This document shows positions 63,983-64,000 of a stretch of 64,000 bases of DNA, piece by piece. The number at the start of each line of letters is the position of its first letter. Positions within the stretch are counted from its first letter, which is position 1. Source of the DNA: Deinococcus arcticus (GTDB lineage Bacteria > Deinococcota > Deinococci > Deinococcales > Deinococcaceae); contig NZ_PYSV01000002.1 in NCBI RefSeq assembly GCF_003028415.1, positions 244,665-308,664 on the forward strand, read 5' to 3'. A program made the position numbers and the translations under genes. The notes under the pieces are model-generated. The model saw only the letters and a program-made list of their open reading frames with translations. It was not told the origin of the DNA and did no database searches.

Positions 63983-64000
63983 CCCGGCAGCGGGCGCCCG

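Overview
The window reads as a single chromosomal stretch of a Deinococcus-type bacterium. It is GC-rich (about 70% by eye) and densely coding. About twenty genes carry a TANNNT hexamer 6-8 nt before the start codon with no Shine-Dalgarno sequence, the leaderless-mRNA layout known from Deinococcus. A 17-bp palindrome resembling the Deinococcus radiation/desiccation response motif (RDRM) precedes the last operon. The genus is an inference from these traits and from gene content; no rRNA is present and I recognised no tRNA.

Layout. 1-5.0 kb: methionine aminopeptidase with the start of a coupled downstream gene, an M55 D-aminopeptidase, small proteins, and ispG leading an operon with a DUF4259 protein. 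5.2-11 kb: carbohydrate genes (GH13 maltodextrin hydrolase, GH2 enzyme, aldose 1-epimerase). 11.3-15.7 kb: two minus-strand units, Asp23/nusB/folD/divergent-PAP and ligA. 16-21.6 kb: a BMP-type binding protein, a PrcB-domain lipoprotein, recN and a long amphipathic Ala-rich protein. 22-28.7 kb: pckA and a malEFG ABC importer without its ATPase, with a sigma70-type promoter and two copies of an operator-like 13-mer. 28.7-38.2 kb: rsmB-like methyltransferase, deoD, AlaX-type editing protein, a probable Fe-S Rrf2 regulator, a DUF1028 protein, a MASE1-GGDEF-EAL protein and pyrF. 38.6-43.3 kb: a three-gene TetR/flavin monooxygenase operon, a class V aminotransferase and a YdeI-type protein. 43.5-48.8 kb: a five-gene plus-strand operon (small membrane protein, class A PBP, VWA protein, four-helix membrane protein, exonuclease III). 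48.9-59.5 kb: MATE exporter, RsmC-type methyltransferase, divergent Hsp90-like protein with a helical-repeat partner, rnhB, MOSC protein, GNAT, lipoprotein and M28 peptidase. 59.6-63.8 kb: lepA, then two paralogous charged coiled-coil genes behind the RDRM-like palindrome.

Two interspersed repeat families stand out. Family A (about 115-185 bp, five copies) has short terminal inverted repeats and a hairpin near one end. Family B (about 125-150 bp, five copies) has a 14-bp stem followed by a T run. In both, arms differ between copies in ways that keep the pairing, and most copies lie at gene 3' ends. The most promising undescribed biology is (i) the coiled-coil pair under a putative DNA-damage operator, (ii) the two structured repeat families, and (iii) the Hsp90-like and PBP/VWA operons. 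No transposase, CRISPR array or prophage gene was recognised.
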